Source: Microthyrium microscopicum
Taxonomy: Eukaryota > Ascomycota > Dothideomycetes > Microthyriales > Microthyriaceae
Reading direction: 5' to 3'
Assembly: GCA_010405405.1 (NCBI GenBank)
Contig: MU004238.1
Location: forward strand, 1,936,374-2,000,373
DNA: 64,000 bases
Part shown: one piece after another, positions 29,473 to 42,900 of the stretch
How the letters are laid out: each line of letters starts with the position of its first letter
Numbering within the stretch: the stretch's first letter is position 1
Program-made: the position numbers and the translations under genes
Notes under the pieces: generated by a model
What the model was told of the DNA's origin: nothing
The model's database searches: none
What the model saw: only the letters and a program-made list of their open reading frames with translations

Positions 29473-30435
29473 TCATCCATTTGGTACCTGGCCCTTGTTT
29501 GGTTCTATAGCCTCAGTGCCAGATTCTCTTTCCTTTCTACGCTGAGCAACATCCCAGTTGTAGACTCTTGCAGTCGCAACCTCCATGGTCTAGATTGTGA
29601 ATCAGTAAGATGTTCTAGGTCGATCATCAGAATATCAAACCGTTATTTGCTGGCGCAGAAAGTCCAGATCCTCGTCACAATTGTCCAGACTTGATTGTGC
29701 AGTTTCGAGCTTTCCCGTTAGCAAGCTCTCTGCCTCGGGAATGGGATATGCTAGCATAACGTTGGCCTATTTCCGTGTCAGATATCTTGCGCTGACTTCT
29801 ATTCCGTTTGAACCTACACCAAGCCAAAGATAGACCTCCTGGGGCGCCGCAACTAGTGCCTTCGCGTAAAGTGTATCGTTGAGCTCGAATGTCGTCTCCA
29901 GGGGTTCCGAGTCGGGCTATCACGTATGATCGTCAGCCTCCAACATCCGACCAGCAAAACTCGTGTACCAGAATCTAACCTTTGCCGTCTTCAAAAACCG
30001 CACCATATCTAGCGTCTTTTGAATATCTGGGATCTTATCGCGAAGTCCCTGAGCTCGACGGTCCGTATTCGACTGCATGAATTGGTATTTCCTGCATCAC
30101 ACACAACACGCACCCGGGTCAGCTAAGTTGATCGCTTGCCAGGATTACAATTGTCAAACTCGGCCGCGCCCGTGGAAAGAGCCGGCCGTGTGGGATATAA
30201 TGGAGGATTTTGGCGTACGAGATCATCTCCTGGAAGTTGCGTAGTGTCGCTTCGACTTCTGCGCGGCTGGACACGTAGTCCTCGACCTTGTCGACAAATG
30301 GGGCCACGGGAATGCCGCGTGGATTGGTCGCGGGGTTCGCACTGTTGTGTAAACACCAATAGGTCAGCGGGCGGAGTCCTTCGCGATGCAAGTGAGGTCG
30401 AGGGTATACCTATCTTTGGCCGAGACAGTGGCCAT
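29473..30435 (-). CDS. PAC10: Prefoldin subunit 3 (VBP1/Pac10 homolog)
   Basis: Six small exons: 30435-30410, 30341-30219, 30091-29980, 29916-29818, 29766-29641 and 29589-29473. They join in frame to 200 residues, close to the family size, each with GT..AG ends. After a short start (MATVSAKDSANPATNPRGIP) comes the first coiled-coil helix (FVDKVEDYVSSRAEVEATLRNFQEM, ISKYQFMQSNTDRRAQGLRDK), the beta-hairpin region (ETTFELNDTLYAKA, EVYLWLGANVMLAYPIPEA) and the second coiled-coil helix (LTGKLETAQSSLDNCDEDL, ITTMEVATARVYNWDV). Prefoldin is the cytosolic hexamer that delivers nascent actin and tubulin to the chaperonin CCT; subunit 3 is one of its two alpha-type subunits. No long open frame exists here, because five introns break the gene. 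Confidence 0.93.
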
Positions 30436-33358
30436 GGTCAGGACTGGTCGCCGGGGCGGACTCAGCTTGGGTGTAATTTGAGAGGGCGGTGATGTGGGTA
30501 TATCAGGCACGCATCAGACATCAGACGAGTTCTGACATTGAACAAGGTTGATGGTGAAATCTTGGCAAGCTTCGAATATTCGCCCTGGCAGCTCCGTTTA
30601 GGGACCAGGGCAGGTGGGGGTGGAGGGGCGGGGCGGCTCTTTCCGTCTGTTTCACCATCGAGGGCTCCGTCCCAAGGTCCGCAGCTCGAAACGATGCGCC
30701 ACAGATACACGTGATGCAAGCTAAGTGTATCATGTATGTAATAAAATATTGAGCTAAAGTTCCGAAAATATCTCAGAATGAACCATTAGCGCAGAATCGC
30801 AAACCCCCCTGCGATATAAAGGCTTGCCCCCCTGTAAGAGAAATGGCCGAAGAACGACCAACCTCTCTAGGGGCATCATTGATAGGGGCTCCATTCTTAT
30901 CCAATAATCACCGCGCAAAGCTCCCGTATTCTGAAGCTCCTAAAAAGAAGCGAAGAAGGAAGACTCGAGTTCCGCGACGATCGAATTGGCGCTAACTCTA
31001 TTTCATCTTTAAATCAACAACCACATTTTGAACTGAACATGTTGATCCTTATCAACTCACCGTCAGCTATCGTCCTAGCACAACCCAAACGAGAGATCGT
31101 CCCACTTGCGCCTCCAAACTTCTCTCTGTCTCTCAAGAGTTATGCAGCACTCACGCGACCCGGCTCTTCCTAAGAATCCGCCAATCTTTTGCTCCATCTT
31201 TTTGCCAGCCCACGAGTAACTGGTGGCTTGCAGTTCAAGGAGGGGCGCTGAGAAGCTTTGCTGCGCCGTCGATGTCATGGAGAAAAGCATTGTTTCCATT
31301 TTCTCGCCCTCCGAGCGTCAGTTCTTCTCGACTCCGCAAGCCACCGCAGACGTGCAGTTGTGCGAACAGGGGTTTGTTGAACTGCTGCGAGTCTACTGTA
31401 TGGTCCAGCTCAGAGCTGTCTTCTAAGCTCCGGCAAGTCGTGCTCTCTGTTCCTGCTGTGCCCGGTAACATGAGAGACCACGAGTAGTACAAATTACAAT
31501 CTAAAGCAAGGACGCGATCCGCGAACAGCAGCATCGTCGCATTTGATGGCGGAAACTCGCACTGGCGTACAACTAGAACCTGGTGTGCGGGTGCAGAAAT
31601 TCGCTAGCAACAAGGCGAGCAAGACCACCTCCCTGTTCCTGGCACAGAAGGAAAACAATATACTAAAATCCGAAAAGTATGCTGTACAACCCCCACTGTT
31701 GGTTGGTTGATGGTTGAAGTGTGACGAAATCACACAGCTTGTAAAGAAATACCGCTGTTGTTTGCAGCGATACTCCAAAGCAGCAAAAGCTGTCGTCAAA
31801 ACATTTTATCTGCAGACGCAAGACCGGTCCACCGTTGAAGCTGAGGTGGGGTCTTATTCGAGCTTTGCTTCCGTAAATGGAACGATGGGATGATTCTTTT
31901 TACCAGATTTGAATCAGAGCCAAGTCAGCCAACGCATACAGTGAACGCATACAGTAAAATCCAGCGATGAAGTTGGCCCCAAAAGAGGAAGCTTGCCATG
32001 CAAATCCGCCTGCAATATGTACATGCTTGGTCACCTACAAACCACGTTGATTTGCTCACGCTCAACGGTTGCAGTCCGCAGAGGCTGTGCCACCGAGAAC
32101 CTCGAGGTAGGTATTATGTGTTCTGTGTACATGGTGTCATGGTATCGTGCTTGGTACTGCAAGAGTTGGCCAATGACCACTACTTCAGTGACTCTATACT
32201 CAGAGAACCTTCTCACTGCTCAGCCTGGGAGCCAAATCCATCTCGGTCTCGCCTTATGCATTGCGCAAACAAGATACTGCATATGCACCGGACCTTACTC
32301 CGATAGCTGCCTTTTGAGCCACTTGAGAATGATGGTATGATACAAGCTGATACTCTCATCAAGTACCTCAAGTCACTCCCGAGACATCAGGTCGCGTCTA
32401 TCGCATAGAATAAACAATATAAGCATTTATCGTGATAATCACCGAACCACCTAACCTACCTACCCACTAAACAACTCATCATACATATCAGTGGATTGTT
32501 TAGGCAGCCTCGTCGAAATAATTTTCTACACCATACAGTGTCAGATCAAATACGGTGATAAAAATAGCAAGGTTGTTCTGAAATCCGAGTATGGGGATAC
32601 GCTATTGACAAATGGATTGCAATGCCTGGATAGTACGCATAAGACCTACTCCTACATGTACTTATCTAATCTGCTTGTAAGCTCGCTAACCTACCCAGTA
32701 AATAGGAAAGGATTGTCACTAAGACACTTCAAATGATCACAAATTATCTAGGTCTGACGGATTGGGCAACGAGAAGGTACATTACCAATGATTACGTGAA
32801 AGTACCAGACTTTGAATCTCAATTTATAGGAAAGCCAAAGGCAGGGGAGGTAATCGGATGATTGAGAAGTAAAATCACAAAAGGCAAGAAGCATCAAGAC
32901 AAAGGTTTGAAATCAAGCAGTCTATTAGATCTGTGTATATACAACAGTAACTTTGCGAAATGGTACATAAGAAAAGTCATCAATGAAAATGATTCTGACG
33001 TTGCGGCAAACCATGGTTAGTGGTAACAAGAACCTCCAAAACTCCATGTTTGTTCCCAAATACTCCTTGAACACCAGAGCCAGCCGACCGGCTCAATTTC
33101 CCCAAACCTCCCAGCAAATTCCCCAATGCGCCGATGTAAATGGAGGCCAATGTATAAACCGCAAATCCGTAAAACTCCAATCTAACCAATTCGCCAAACC
33201 GCTTTTGCAAATGAATCATGTTTTGAGGAAACTATGGAAAGAACACACGGGAATAGACATTATTCCTGATAACAGGTAGGAAGGAGAATTCGAGACATTA
33301 CGCGGGTAGAAACCACAAGTCTATAAAGATTCTCGTAAAGTCGTTAATGTTTGTTGAT
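30436..33358. other. Gene-poor spacer (2.9 kb)
   Basis: I see no gene I can support between the prefoldin start and the melanin synthase stop. Frames of 60-115 codons on both strands overlap and are not protein-like. One ATG frame of 50 codons at 30843-30995 has a very basic end and is noted among the findings. The stretch contains the prefoldin promoter and the 3' region of the polyketide synthase. Confidence 0.4.
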
Positions 33359-36300
33359 TTATGCCTTGACGCGAAGACCGGAACGGATGTGTTGCCCAAG
33401 GTTCTCAGCCTATTGGAAGGTTAGTCAACGTTCTTGATGAAGGATGTGTGATTGAACTTACGTGAGGCTCCTTCATCATGGTAAAGTGATTTCCACCCAT
33501 GACGAGGAATTCCATGCTGTCTGGAAGGACTTGTGCCCAACCATTGTCGGTGAAGTCTGTTCGGTTGTTGAGCAACCACTTCATTGGGGCTGGGTCTTCA
33601 CCCTCAGCCTGTGGTGGGCGTGGGTCGCCTGGGTTGGGGCAGACACCATCGGTGCACCAGATAGCTGTGGTTGGCGGGCCTTTACCCTTGGGGAATGGTG
33701 TGGGTACATAGTCGGTGAGAGCTTGAATGGTGGCAGCGAAGTGAGGTAGGAGCCAGCCAGGAGTTCCACCAGCCTTGCCGGTACCGAGAAGGCCGATGGA
33801 GTCGAAGAAGATGTGCAGACGAGCGGGGAGAGGATCGAGTGCGACAGGGCAGGGAGCATCAATAAGAACAAGACGCTCAACCTCTTGGCCGGCGTTGATA
33901 AGTTGTTGGCTGACTTCAAAGGCGAAGACACCTCCAGCTGACCAACCACCGACAAGATAAGGGCCCTCGGGTTGACGCTTGCGGATTTCGTTCATGTAGA
34001 GGGCTGAGACACCCTCAACACCGCAGGTAAAGTCCTTGGGGCTTTTCATGAATGGGCAGTTGAGTCCATAGACTGCAACATCAGGAGAGATGTTAGGGAT
34101 GGAAACGTAGGAAGTGGCACTACCTGATCCATCGGGAACGAGGAAAAGCTTCTTCGAGGCAATGCGAGGGTTGCCTTGAAGAAGAACGGAGTTGGCAGGG
34201 GGAAGGTGGGAGACATCCTGCTTGGGGGCGGATGCGAGCTTTTCATTGACTTGGTCGAGCTGGGGACGGCGAGGCTTGGAGGATTTCTGCTTAGGGGCGG
34301 GAGCGGCAGCGACGGCCTTTGGGCGCATGCCCAGGGCGTTCTCGATATCCTCGATGGTTCCGTTGGTGACGAGAAAGGTTGATGGAAGATCAACTCCAGT
34401 TTGCTCACGAAGAGCACCGAGGATGGCCAAGCTCAAGAGTGAATCCATGCCCATCTCGGCGAGTTCAGCCTTGTCGGTGATCTCGGAGACGTCAACATCC
34501 ATTTCCTCCGCAACGATCTTGCGAGCAAGACTTGGACCGCTGCCGGATGACTGGACTTGGGCAACAACGGGCTTGGTAGCCTCGGGCTTCTCGTAGACGC
34601 TGGGAGCGGTGCTTGGGGCAGAGCTGGCTGGAGTGCTAACCTCACCATCATCATAAGGAGTTTCGACATCCGACGCGGTGTCAGAAGAATCGGAATCGGC
34701 AACATCATCGATAGGGGCGGCACCATCATATTGAGCGAAGAACTTCTTCATCTGTCCAACTGTGGGATAGTCGGTAAACAAGGAAGAGCTGATCTCAAGT
34801 TGAAGATCCTCGCGGAACTTAGCGGAGATGGTCAAGCTAAGGAGAGAGTCGACTCCAAGGTTCTCAAAGGCAGCTTCCTCAACAAGCTCGGACATGTCGA
34901 CTTCAGTCTCCTCGGCAATGATCTTCATCACGCGAGCAGTGATAGAGTTTTTGGAGGCAGGAGCCTTTGCAATCTTTTTTGCCTTTTCGACCTTGGCAGC
35001 AGAGACTTTGGTGACATTGGAGCGCTGAGTTTGAGCTGGCGCAACAACAGCGCGAGGAGCTTGAGCAGCTGGGGTTGGGACAGAGACTGGGGCTGGGAGA
35101 GCTTTTGCCGCGGATTTGCCAGCAGCCTTTGGTGGTGGAACCATGACATTCATCGCACGACGAGGAATGCCTTGGAACTTGAGACCACGGACCAGGGCAA
35201 TGATCTCCTCACCATCAAAGACATAGACGTCACCAACCGACATGTTGCGAGCAGCTGGCTGCATGCGAACGTAGGACTGATAAGTCTTCTCAACAGACAG
35301 AGGGCGAGCGATCTTGATAGACTCCCAACCGTGAGAGATGAAGACATGCTCATCAGAGTTGACAGTATCGGTAGCATTGACAATGAAACCGGAAAGATGT
35401 GCAATGGAGTCAATCCAGTATGGAGCGCAGAAGAACTCGCCATCCTTGTCGGTAGTCTGGAAACGGATCTTGGCAGTAGCCTCAGTCTCTTTGCCGTCAA
35501 GGACAACTTCCTCCATACCACGGTAGGCAGGAGCATAGTCGACCAGGGCCTTGAAAAGCTTGTAAGCCATACCACGGAGGATCTTGTGAGCAGCACCAGT
35601 CTGAAGCTTCTGCTTGAGAAGGTCAACCTGGGATTGCACCATGAATTGGGTGCGGTTCCACTCAGTGAGCCAGGCCTCTGGGTTTTCAAGCTTGACGAGA
35701 CCATGACCATGGTCTTGGAGAAGTTCGCCAGTTGGTGTGACAGTGCGGAACTTGAGGTGGATTTGACGCTCGTTCATATCACCAACGGCTTCCATCTCAA
35801 GGAATTGTCCTTCTGCCGGAGGTGGGATGATGGCAACCAATGGCTTGTGCACCTCCATTTGGCAGACATCGAAAGCGACGGGCTCGCCAGCAGGGCGGAG
35901 TTGCTTATACATATAATCCGCAACAGTCATTGCCATGTCGGCGTACAAGGAGGATGGGCAAAGAGGAGAGCCGTTGACGAGATGGCCACTGACTGCTGCA
36001 TGGAGCTTAGGCTCTGCCATATTGGAGCGGATGACGACGGTGCCGCTGTTGGCATGAAGCTCTTCGAAAACAATCTTTTGGCAAGAAGTGGTGGAAAGCT
36101 TAGAAGGAGCTTCAATGATAGCCTCAACCTTCTTCTCCACAACAGCTGGAGCTTCACCCTTAGTGAGAGTCCAGTTGTTGGTGTACTCCAACCAGTATCG
36201 CTTGTTGTCGAAGGAGTAGGTTGGCAGAACCAAAAGATCGTGGGCGGCATTAAACTCTCGGTGGTACTCATTGAAGTCGATGGCGACACCAGCCAAGTAA

Positions 36301-39300
36301 AGGGAGGTCAAACTGGTAGCCAAAGTCTTCCAAGGATCTTCACCACGACGGAGAGATGGAGCAGTTACTGGAGTACCATCGAGAGAAGAGCGAACCATGC
36401 CAGAGCAAACTGGGTGAGCACCAACCTCAACCCAGGCAGTCTTCTCGTCAAAGATCTTCTCGTCAGAGCCCTGGGAGAGAGCTGCCCAGAAGTTGACAGT
36501 CTCGCGAGCGTGACGGGCCAAGTAATCGGGGCCAATGATGCCGGCTTCAGTGATAACATCACCAGTGAGAGGAGAGAGAACTGGAACGGCTGGCTTGTTG
36601 AAGCTAACGGCACCAGCTGCCTTCTTGAAGGCTTCAAGGATTGGGTCAACTTGAGCGGAGTGGAAAGCGAATGGAACATTGAGCTTGGTGCTCTTGAAGC
36701 CCTTGGGGGCGACAATCTCGTTGACACGAGCAATGACATCAGCAGTTCCACAGAGAACAGTCTCCTCAGGTCCGTTGATGCAAGCGACCTCGGGCATATT
36801 GTCTCCTAGCAACTCTTCCATGGTCTCAACGCTAGCCTTAACGGCAAGCATTCCATGGGTATACTTGGTGCAATCGCGCTCAAGGAGCTCAGCACGGCGA
36901 CCGACAAGAAGAATCATGTCGGCAGCGGAGATGACACCAGCCACGTGAAGAGCAGCATACTCGCCGAGACTGTGACCAATAACCGCAACTGGCTTCATGC
37001 CCCAGGATCCCCACATTCTGGCCAAGGCGACTTGAATGCAAGACATTCCAAGTTGAACAACAACAGGGGACAAGGTGGTGACATCGGTTCCGTCCAAGAG
37101 TGGAATGAATGATGGGAAACCCTGAAGACGAGCAGCAGCGTCAAGCTGGTCAATATCGGCACGGAAGCTAGAGACATCCTCGTACAGCTTCTTTCCGAGT
37201 CCAGTGTACTGAGAGCCCTGGCCAGTGAAAGTAAAGGCAACCTTGGTAGGAACCATAGCAGTTGGGCTGTAGGTATCCTTGATTTGCGCGAGAAGGCTTT
37301 CCTTGACCTTGCTCATGTCATTGACAGTGAAAGCCACACGGTAGTTGTGCTGAATGCGGCGAGCAGTGCTGGTGTATGCCAAGCTTGGAAGGGTGACATC
37401 CTTGTTGTTTCCAAGGAATTCCACAGTGCTAAGAATGTTGCGCTTCAATGAAGCAATGGAGCGTGCGGAAATAGTGACAAGGTGGGTGCCACGGGGATCA
37501 GTATTGGCGTTGGTGGTACGGAGAGGACCGTCTTCAATAAGAAGAGCAGTGTTACCACCAGCGGCACTGAAATTGTTCAAGAAAACACGACGAGGCTCAG
37601 CGCCCTTGCGAGGGAAGTCAATCTGAGTAGTCGGGATGTTGACCATACGCTGGCCTAAATCCTTGGGGAAAGTCTGGTTGATGATTCCCTTGATACCAAC
37701 GTTGGCTGGGATTGCATTCTTCTGCAGCATCATCAAGACCTTGACAAGAGAATTGATACCAGAAGCTGCTTCACCGTGGCCAATGTTAGCCTTCACGGCT
37801 CCAAGGTAGAGAGGCTGATCCGCATTGCGCTGACGGTTGCGTGGAGCAAAGGTGTTGCTGACACTGGTCATCTCAATGCCGTCTCCGGCTTGAGTACCAG
37901 TTCCATGCATTTCGACGTAGGAGATGTCGTGAGCATCGACACCAGCCTCGGCCAGAACCTTCTTGTACAAGAATTCCTGAGCACCGGCGTGAGGGTGGGT
38001 AATGGAAACGGCCTCAGCGGAGTGATTGGTTCCAGCGCCAAGAATGCAACCAAGGATGTTATCGTTATCAGCGATCGCATCCTCGTAGCGCTTCAAAACG
38101 ACAGATCCACAACCGTCACCACGGCAGTAACCGTCAGCTCCATTGTCGTAAGTCTTGCAGCTGCCAGTCTTAGACAAGAATTGACCCTTGGAAAGACCCG
38201 AGAAAATATCAGGGTTGGTCAAGACATTGAGACCGCCAGCGCAGGCAGTATCGCAGTCACCGGCCCAAAGCGAGGTGCAAGCCAATTGGATAGCGGACAA
38301 ACTAGAAGAGCAAGCAGTATCAATGCTGTATGACGGACCGGAGAATTTGAAATAATAGTTGATTCTACCGGGAGCAAAAGCACGCACACCACCTGTAATG
38401 AAGTAGGTGTCGATGTTCTGGGCTGCGTTGATTTCTCTCCAGTCATCGGAAGTCTGACCGTAAAAAGTTCCAATTCTGTGGAGGCGAGTCGATGGTGTAC
38501 GATTGGGAACGTATCCAGAAGACTCAAGAGCCTCGTAGGCAGTGACCAAGGCTAGACGACCCATAGGATCGGTCTGCGCGGCTTCGCGAGGAGACATGTT
38601 GAAGAACCGGGGGTCGAATAGACCAGGCTCGTCAATGAAGCATCCATATGGCGTATGAGACTTGTTCTTGCCCTTGCCAGTGGGATCGCAGTGAGCCTGG
38701 GCGTCGAATCGGTCCTTTGGCACCTCGCGGTGGACATCGAGACCTTGCTCGAGAAGTTTCCACAACTCCTCTTGGTTGGCAGCACCAGGGAAACGACCAG
38801 ACATGCCCACAATTGCGATCTTGTCGTGCTGAGTACGACCATAGCTCGGTGCTGGAGCGCCCCAAGTGGTATGATCGCGAGTAGTCAAGTTCGATTGACC
38901 GCCAGCCTTGAGAGCCGAGACCAAGCTGTTAGCGACGTTGGTGACGCCCATGGCAGAGACCGTGCATTCGCTGCCACCAGCCATGATCTGTGAGACGGCT
39001 TCATTGAGGAGCTGGTCCCAGCGAACTGGCAGCTCAAGAATCTCGCGAAGAGCAATTTCAAAGAGCTCAACAGCGCTGGTGGCCTCATGGCATTGTCCAG
39101 TGACTGCTGAATGGACAAGGCCAGCAGGTCGGAAAAATCGAAGATTGGCTTTGGTAGCCTCATCGAGAATTACGCCAGCTTGTGCTGAAGAGTGGAGGTG
39201 CGCAGCGTGGTATGGCGCATAGACGGGGATGGGCACGCGGTGGCTGCTTTTGAAGGCGTCGCTCTCCTCGAACAGAGCTTTGGTGGTGGACGGTGGTCCG

Positions 39301-39996
39301 CTGATCGTGACAGCCATCACGCTAACGGCGCTGACATAAGCATGTTTTGAAACTGGGAGAGCCTTGGCATTGTGGAACGCTGCTAGCGCTTCTGTGGCCA
39401 ACTTCTCGTTGGTGTTGGTAACAATCGTCGACCAGCTCTCCTGCTGTCTCGACGCAGGCTCCAAAATATCGCGGGAGTTGCCAACAACAGATCCAGTTCT
39501 GAACGAAATCCGCACTGCCTCGACTGCTAGAGGTAGCAAATCGCTCAAAGACTTGGAGCATGCAACAGCAGTAGCTGCAATCAATCCAGTGCACAGACCA
39601 ATGAATCGTGTGTCCGCTGGGTTTGGCACTTGTTCTGGGTTCTCACAGTAGTACCTGCAGGAACATAAGGTCAGTGCTCTGTTCAAAAGTCTATCCATGC
39701 AAGGCGATGAGTACTTACCCGATGTAATGTCCGAGTTGTGAAATCGTCACAAACACGCTCTCGAGCTGTGGTACCTTGCTTGCACTCTCATGATAAGCTG
39801 ATACTAGGTTCGAGATTGTGAGGAAATCAGGAATCTGATCTCGCTGTGACTTGGGTAGGCGTGCAACTTCCTCTCGGAGTGCAGCACTGCTTCTTTCAAG
39901 GAATGTGGTGAGAAGAGAGTTGTCTTTTCGTGAGCAAATCTTTCGCAATAGCGGGATCTGATCGGCCGTTTGGTCGCCAAAGATTTGGACGTTCAT
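33359..39996 (-). CDS. PKS1: Non-reducing polyketide synthase of DHN-melanin biosynthesis (SAT-KS-AT-PT-ACP-ACP-TE)
   Basis: Three exons: 39996-39719, 39654-33462 and 33409-33359. They give 2173 residues. SAT domain with GLCTG (Cys114) and a His near 242-245. KS about 369-795 with DTACSSS (Cys541), His676 (MHGTGT) and His719 (NIGHGE). AT from about 899 with GHSLGE (Ser988). PT domain with His1317 (SGHLVNGSP) and Asp1508 (PYWIDSIAHL). Two ACPs with the phosphopantetheine serines at 1696 (GVDSLL) and 1831 (GMDSLL). TE/cyclase with GWSAGG (Ser1998) and His2149 (GGNHFTM). All catalytic residues are present. This domain order and the whole sequence type match the synthases that make 1,3,6,8-tetrahydroxynaphthalene. 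The last short exon (16 codons) was added by splicing CAC|GCT. Codons are strongly C-ending. Regulator and reductase genes follow downstream. Confidence 0.95.
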
Positions 39997-42900
39997 GATG
40001 GCGATGTGAAGTTGGTGAACTGAAGGGGTATCTCAGAATTAAGAAGGGGGTCAAAGGTGATATTAGGTTGACAACCGCAATATGGCGGACTGTCGAAGGT
40101 CTACCGTCTATAAATGAAAGAGCCGGGTATGTTGGCGTACGTCTTGACAATGGTGTGATCGATTTTGGCCTAGGTGAGAGGAATGTACAGCGATGGTATT
40201 ACAGACTCGGAGAAGACAGGAGCAAGGGGTCCACGCGTTGATGAGGTTATTGGTATTATGATTGTTGATTAGGTATGGAAGGTTGGTGAACGTGGCACTC
40301 TTGTATGTCTATACCGGTCCTGGGGGAGTGAGAGTTTGGGTGATGGTTTGAACTAATGAGAGGAGGGTACGCCGAGCATATTTGTACAAAGCGATCGAGG
40401 CTGAAGTCGCTTGTCTGTGCTTGGTCGAAGCGCAGATCAGTTAATCACACTGAGCTCAAACTGGTAGACTCAGGCGCACCTAAGCAGTGAACAGTATCTC
40501 GGAGCACGGACAGCGGGTACGGGGTAGCCTGGGTAGTCGAAGAAGTGGGTTTATCGCCCTCGATAATGCCGAACAACAGGTGTAGCAGCACGATTGACGT
40601 GAGCTTGCCAAATACACTGTGGCGTACTACAACTAGCATCCGAGGGGGATCCGCCAGATAGTTTACGGATAGCTATTGTTAGAGTGCCCCGGCGACGGCA
40701 TGGCGCAGTGGTATTCAAGCTCCGCGCCTTACAGAACGTTAAGGATAAGATAACGAGCAGCGTTGAGACGGAGCCGTTGCGGCCAGTGCACAATGAGTTG
40801 TCTCGAGAGATGTCAGTTTAGTTCGGCTCCCCAACCCATGACCGTGGCTCGGCGGCTTTGAAGCTAAGATCCACACACCAGTGTCCGTGTCAATAACAAG
40901 TAGATGTTTTTATTCTGCAATTATGTCAGCCATTGAATGCAAGCAAGCACAAGTAGAGAGACTCCTTGAAACACATAGCGGGCGATTGGCCAGGGCTGGC
41001 AGAAAGGGTTTTGTTTTGAAGATGGGATTTGATACACTTGCCAGTAGTGGCGTGCGAACGTGAATACTGTGAACACAGAAGCCATGACGCATCATGGGTT
41101 GCGAACAGGTACCGGAGACATTCATGAGCCTATCATAGCGCATTTAATGTCCGTTCCTCAAGTGATACTATGGCGCTGTAATTCTGTGTATTAGTTTTAG
41201 ACAAATTGTACTGAGGTTACGAGTACAAGCGCCAGAACCCACTTTCAGGCGCGCTCTTACCGTTCACCACGTACAAGAGGTGGATCAAAGAAAACTAGGC
41301 AGTTGAAGGCTTAGCCTACTTAGCAAAATAGGAGTTAGGAACCATGTCGTTTTGCTGCAGTCTGACGATGTATTTCGGCTCATGGTAGGTGGCTGCGCAC
41401 CTTTCAATAAGGCGTGCACATCACAACTACACCTATCAAGCCGCCAAAGTTGAGATCTCAGATTTGGCCTGGCATGACACTGGGACCCCTTGGCTGAGCC
41501 GCAAATGGACATTCTAGAGCAGATTTTCAACCCCAGACAAGTCTGAGGTGATGCGGATTGGCAGGCTCCCTTGTCATGTCGACAACTGCGGCAGGGCTGG
41601 GAGGTGCTGCCGAAAGATCGACAGCGCCAAACGCCGTAAGAAACACTGACAAAAGACTCGCAAGTCTCGGATGATAGTGCAGGTTCAAATCAGATAAGGA
41701 ACAAGCCGTTGAATTGCATGTGAGGCATCCCAATTGCCATCTCGTTTGGTGAGGAAAGGAGTGAAGTACGGTCAGAGGGAGAGCCACACAGCACGTGCGG
41801 CTTACAGGTGCCTGGCTAGAATCGACTGTGCGAGATGGAGGGGAGGCCTCGCGCAACTTCGACTTTCAAGCAAGGGAAGCGATATGCGTAATTATGTTCC
41901 GAAAAAGGCACAGAACGGGCACATAACTAGTTTCAATGTTCGCGCAGAAAAGAAACAGATTGAGCTTTGGCAGCCTTGATTTTGAGGAGATTATAGCGTC
42001 GTTAGTTTTTCAGAATAGGGCAATGCATGCAATTCCAGACTCTGGGTATCTGGTAGCATCCGATAATCGAGAGTAGAGTAGTGGCAGGTACAAGGTTATC
42101 GTAGGCTGAGTGGTGGTGGTTTGAGGTACCTAGCTAGCACCCAAGCAGCCTGTGTTTCCACTCTTTTTGCAGTTTCGAAATACTCGCAGCATTGCAACAA
42201 CTACCCATCATCAACCAACAATGTTCCTTCTACTTTCCGGGGCGAGAGTGCCTGTTTGGTGGACTACAATTGCCTGCGCTGCTGCAGTTTAGATTCAAGC
42301 TGCATTTCGAGACCACTAATTGATGGCGGGGGTCGACGGCAATGAGGCAATGAGGCTGGTGGTTGCAGCTCTCGAAGTCTCGAGCACAGCAACAGGTCGA
42401 GGTCGAGCGCTCCTGCAATCGTGAGTGGGACGTTAGGGAAGTCAAGATCCCGAAAATAGCAAGAACCAGGGGCACCCCGTGTCAATTACCAAGCTCGGGT
42501 TATTTTAAAATTACGGGCTCACAAACCCCTAGTCTAGCTTGACTAGCTTCCCACGCATCCTGACTAATCTTTCAGCCTCATTGCAAGCTAGCCTTGTTGG
42601 TGCTTCCCACTCTGCATCGACATGTACTCTTGAGACTTGCAGATGTGAGTCGCCATCAGAAACCACAATACCTTGGATTACTCTAGTCCTGATGCTGCAA
42701 CTCAAACCATCATAGGTACTGTCGGACTGCCTCGGACTTCATCTGCGTATCAGACCATTATCAATCCACGGCTTTCTCGCGACATCATACATGCCACTAC
42801 TGCATCTCTCACTGTACCAACATAGCTTACTCTTTGCTTGCAATCAAGGAGAATATCTGCTGTGCAAGAATCTGTTACTTCATGCTCAGCTTACCTGTAT

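Noticed and set aside
34557-36809. Open frame of 750 codons on the plus strand opposite the synthase
   Set aside because: It lies entirely antisense to catalytic domains of the polyketide synthase with all motifs intact on the minus strand. It is a by-product of biased codon use; no protein motif is seen in it.
40690-40760. Box-A-like word (tggcgcagtggta) suggesting a tRNA gene
   Set aside because: No matching box B and no cloverleaf follows within the next 80 bases.
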